From: Gemmatimonadota bacterium
Lineage (GTDB): Bacteria; Gemmatimonadota; Gemmatimonadetes; Gemmatimonadales; GWC2-71-9
Reading direction: 5' to 3'
DNA length: 33,220 nucleotides
Assembly: GCA_029863245.1 (NCBI GenBank)
Contig: JAOTVV010000032.1
Coordinates: 1 to 33,220 of the forward strand
The notes beneath the pieces were generated by a model that was given only the letters and a program-made list of their open reading frames with translations, made no database searches and was not told where the DNA came from. Of this stretch, positions 32,931 through 33,220 are shown in pieces. The translations under genes were made by a program, and so were the position numbers. Each line of letters begins with the position of its first letter. Within the stretch, counting starts at the first letter, position 1.

Positions 32931-33220
32931 TTAGGAGATCCGCAAACCACCTAGCAGCAGGTCGCTCACGGGTTCGGCGCGGGACGCCAGGCGGATATTC
33001 TTGCGTGAGAGCACCCAGTCAGTGGCCATTTCGTCCAGCACTCCGAAGACCACCTTCGCCGCGAGCAGGGTATCCACCTCGGGCCGGAACACGCCCTCGT
33101 CCTTCCCCTGCTGCACCACCCGCGCGATGAGCGCCAGGTAGTCCCGAATGCGACTCCGTGAGAGCAGCTCCAGCACATGGAGCGTGTGGCGGAACTCCAC
33201 TTGGAAGATCACGGCCAAAT
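32931..33220 (-). CDS. TetR-family regulator, C-terminal part (cut by window edge)
   Basis: The visible C-terminal 96 residues include YLALIARVVQQGKDEGVFRP and KVVFGVLDEMATDWVLSRKN, which resemble the ligand domain of FadR/YsiA-type TetR proteins that sense long-chain acyl-CoA. The DNA-binding domain lies outside the window. If this holds, it would regulate fatty-acid or acyl-CoA degradation genes. Convergent with the PHP gene over 21 bases. Confidence 0.6.
   Translation of the reverse strand, partial: LAVIFQVEFRHTLHVLELLSRSRIRDYLALIARVVQQGKDEGVFRPEVDTLLAAKVVFGVLDEMATDWVLSRKNIRLASRAEPVSDLLLGGLRIS

Noticed and set aside
1..33220. CRISPR array, prophage, transposon or toxin-antitoxin module
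   Set aside because: No regularly spaced repeats, no transposase, integrase or phage genes and no small toxin-like pair were found in either strand.

Overview
The window is GC-rich (by eye, not computed) and gene-dense, with short intergenic gaps and many ATGA or GTGA gene overlaps. The flanks carry a TonB-dependent receptor with a CarboxypepD_reg-type N-terminus, secreted M1 and S41 peptidases, several small lipoproteins, a secreted amidohydrolase and a UMF1-type transporter. That mix, with the high GC, suggests a Gram-negative bacterium outside the Proteobacteria, perhaps Gemmatimonadota. This placement is a guess from gene style; there is no rRNA or other phylogenetic marker here.

The centre (about 2.6-21.9 kb) is an anaerobic benzoyl-CoA degradation region. 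A long minus-strand operon runs leftward from 21.9 to 11.8 kb: a TetR-type regulator with a problematic start, 6-hydroxycyclohex-1-ene-1-carbonyl-CoA dehydrogenase (had), 6-oxocyclohex-1-ene-1-carbonyl-CoA hydrolase (oah, the bamA marker family), an SDR dehydrogenase, an SCP2-type thiolase with its DUF35 zinc-ribbon partner, a 38-residue coupled ORF, the four subunits of an ATP-dependent class I benzoyl-CoA reductase of the Bzd type (bzdNOPQ), and a small CxxC protein. The reductase dearomatises benzoyl-CoA; Had and Oah oxidise and open the ring; the thiolases and the 3-hydroxyacyl-CoA dehydrogenase/crotonase fusion can carry out beta-oxidation of the product.

To the left, a second minus-strand operon (10.6-6.3 kb) encodes an isopropylmalate/homocitrate synthase-family enzyme, a transglutaminase-like protein and both subunits of an indolepyruvate-type 2-oxoacid:ferredoxin oxidoreductase. 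A divergent plus-strand gene (10.76-11.84 kb) encodes an isopropylmalate/isocitrate dehydrogenase-family enzyme. I infer that these could supply reduced ferredoxin to the reductase or feed arylacyl-CoA into it. A plus-strand operon (2.6-6.3 kb) holds a thiolase, the dehydrogenase/crotonase fusion and a tiny diheme cytochrome lipoprotein, coupled by overlaps or very short gaps.

The left end (0-2.6 kb) has a small membrane protein, a UMF1-family transporter and a DUF4345-like membrane protein. The right end (21.9-33.2 kb) looks like general envelope and peptidase functions: amidohydrolase, lipoprotein plus S41 protease operon, isoprenylcysteine methyltransferase-like protein, small lipoprotein, TonB receptor, M1 peptidase, PHP-domain lipoprotein, and the 3' part of a TetR regulator cut by the window edge. 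I see no rRNA, tRNA, CRISPR array, transposase or phage gene. The dienoyl-CoA hydratase, dedicated ferredoxin and benzoate-CoA ligase expected for the pathway are not in the window as separate genes.
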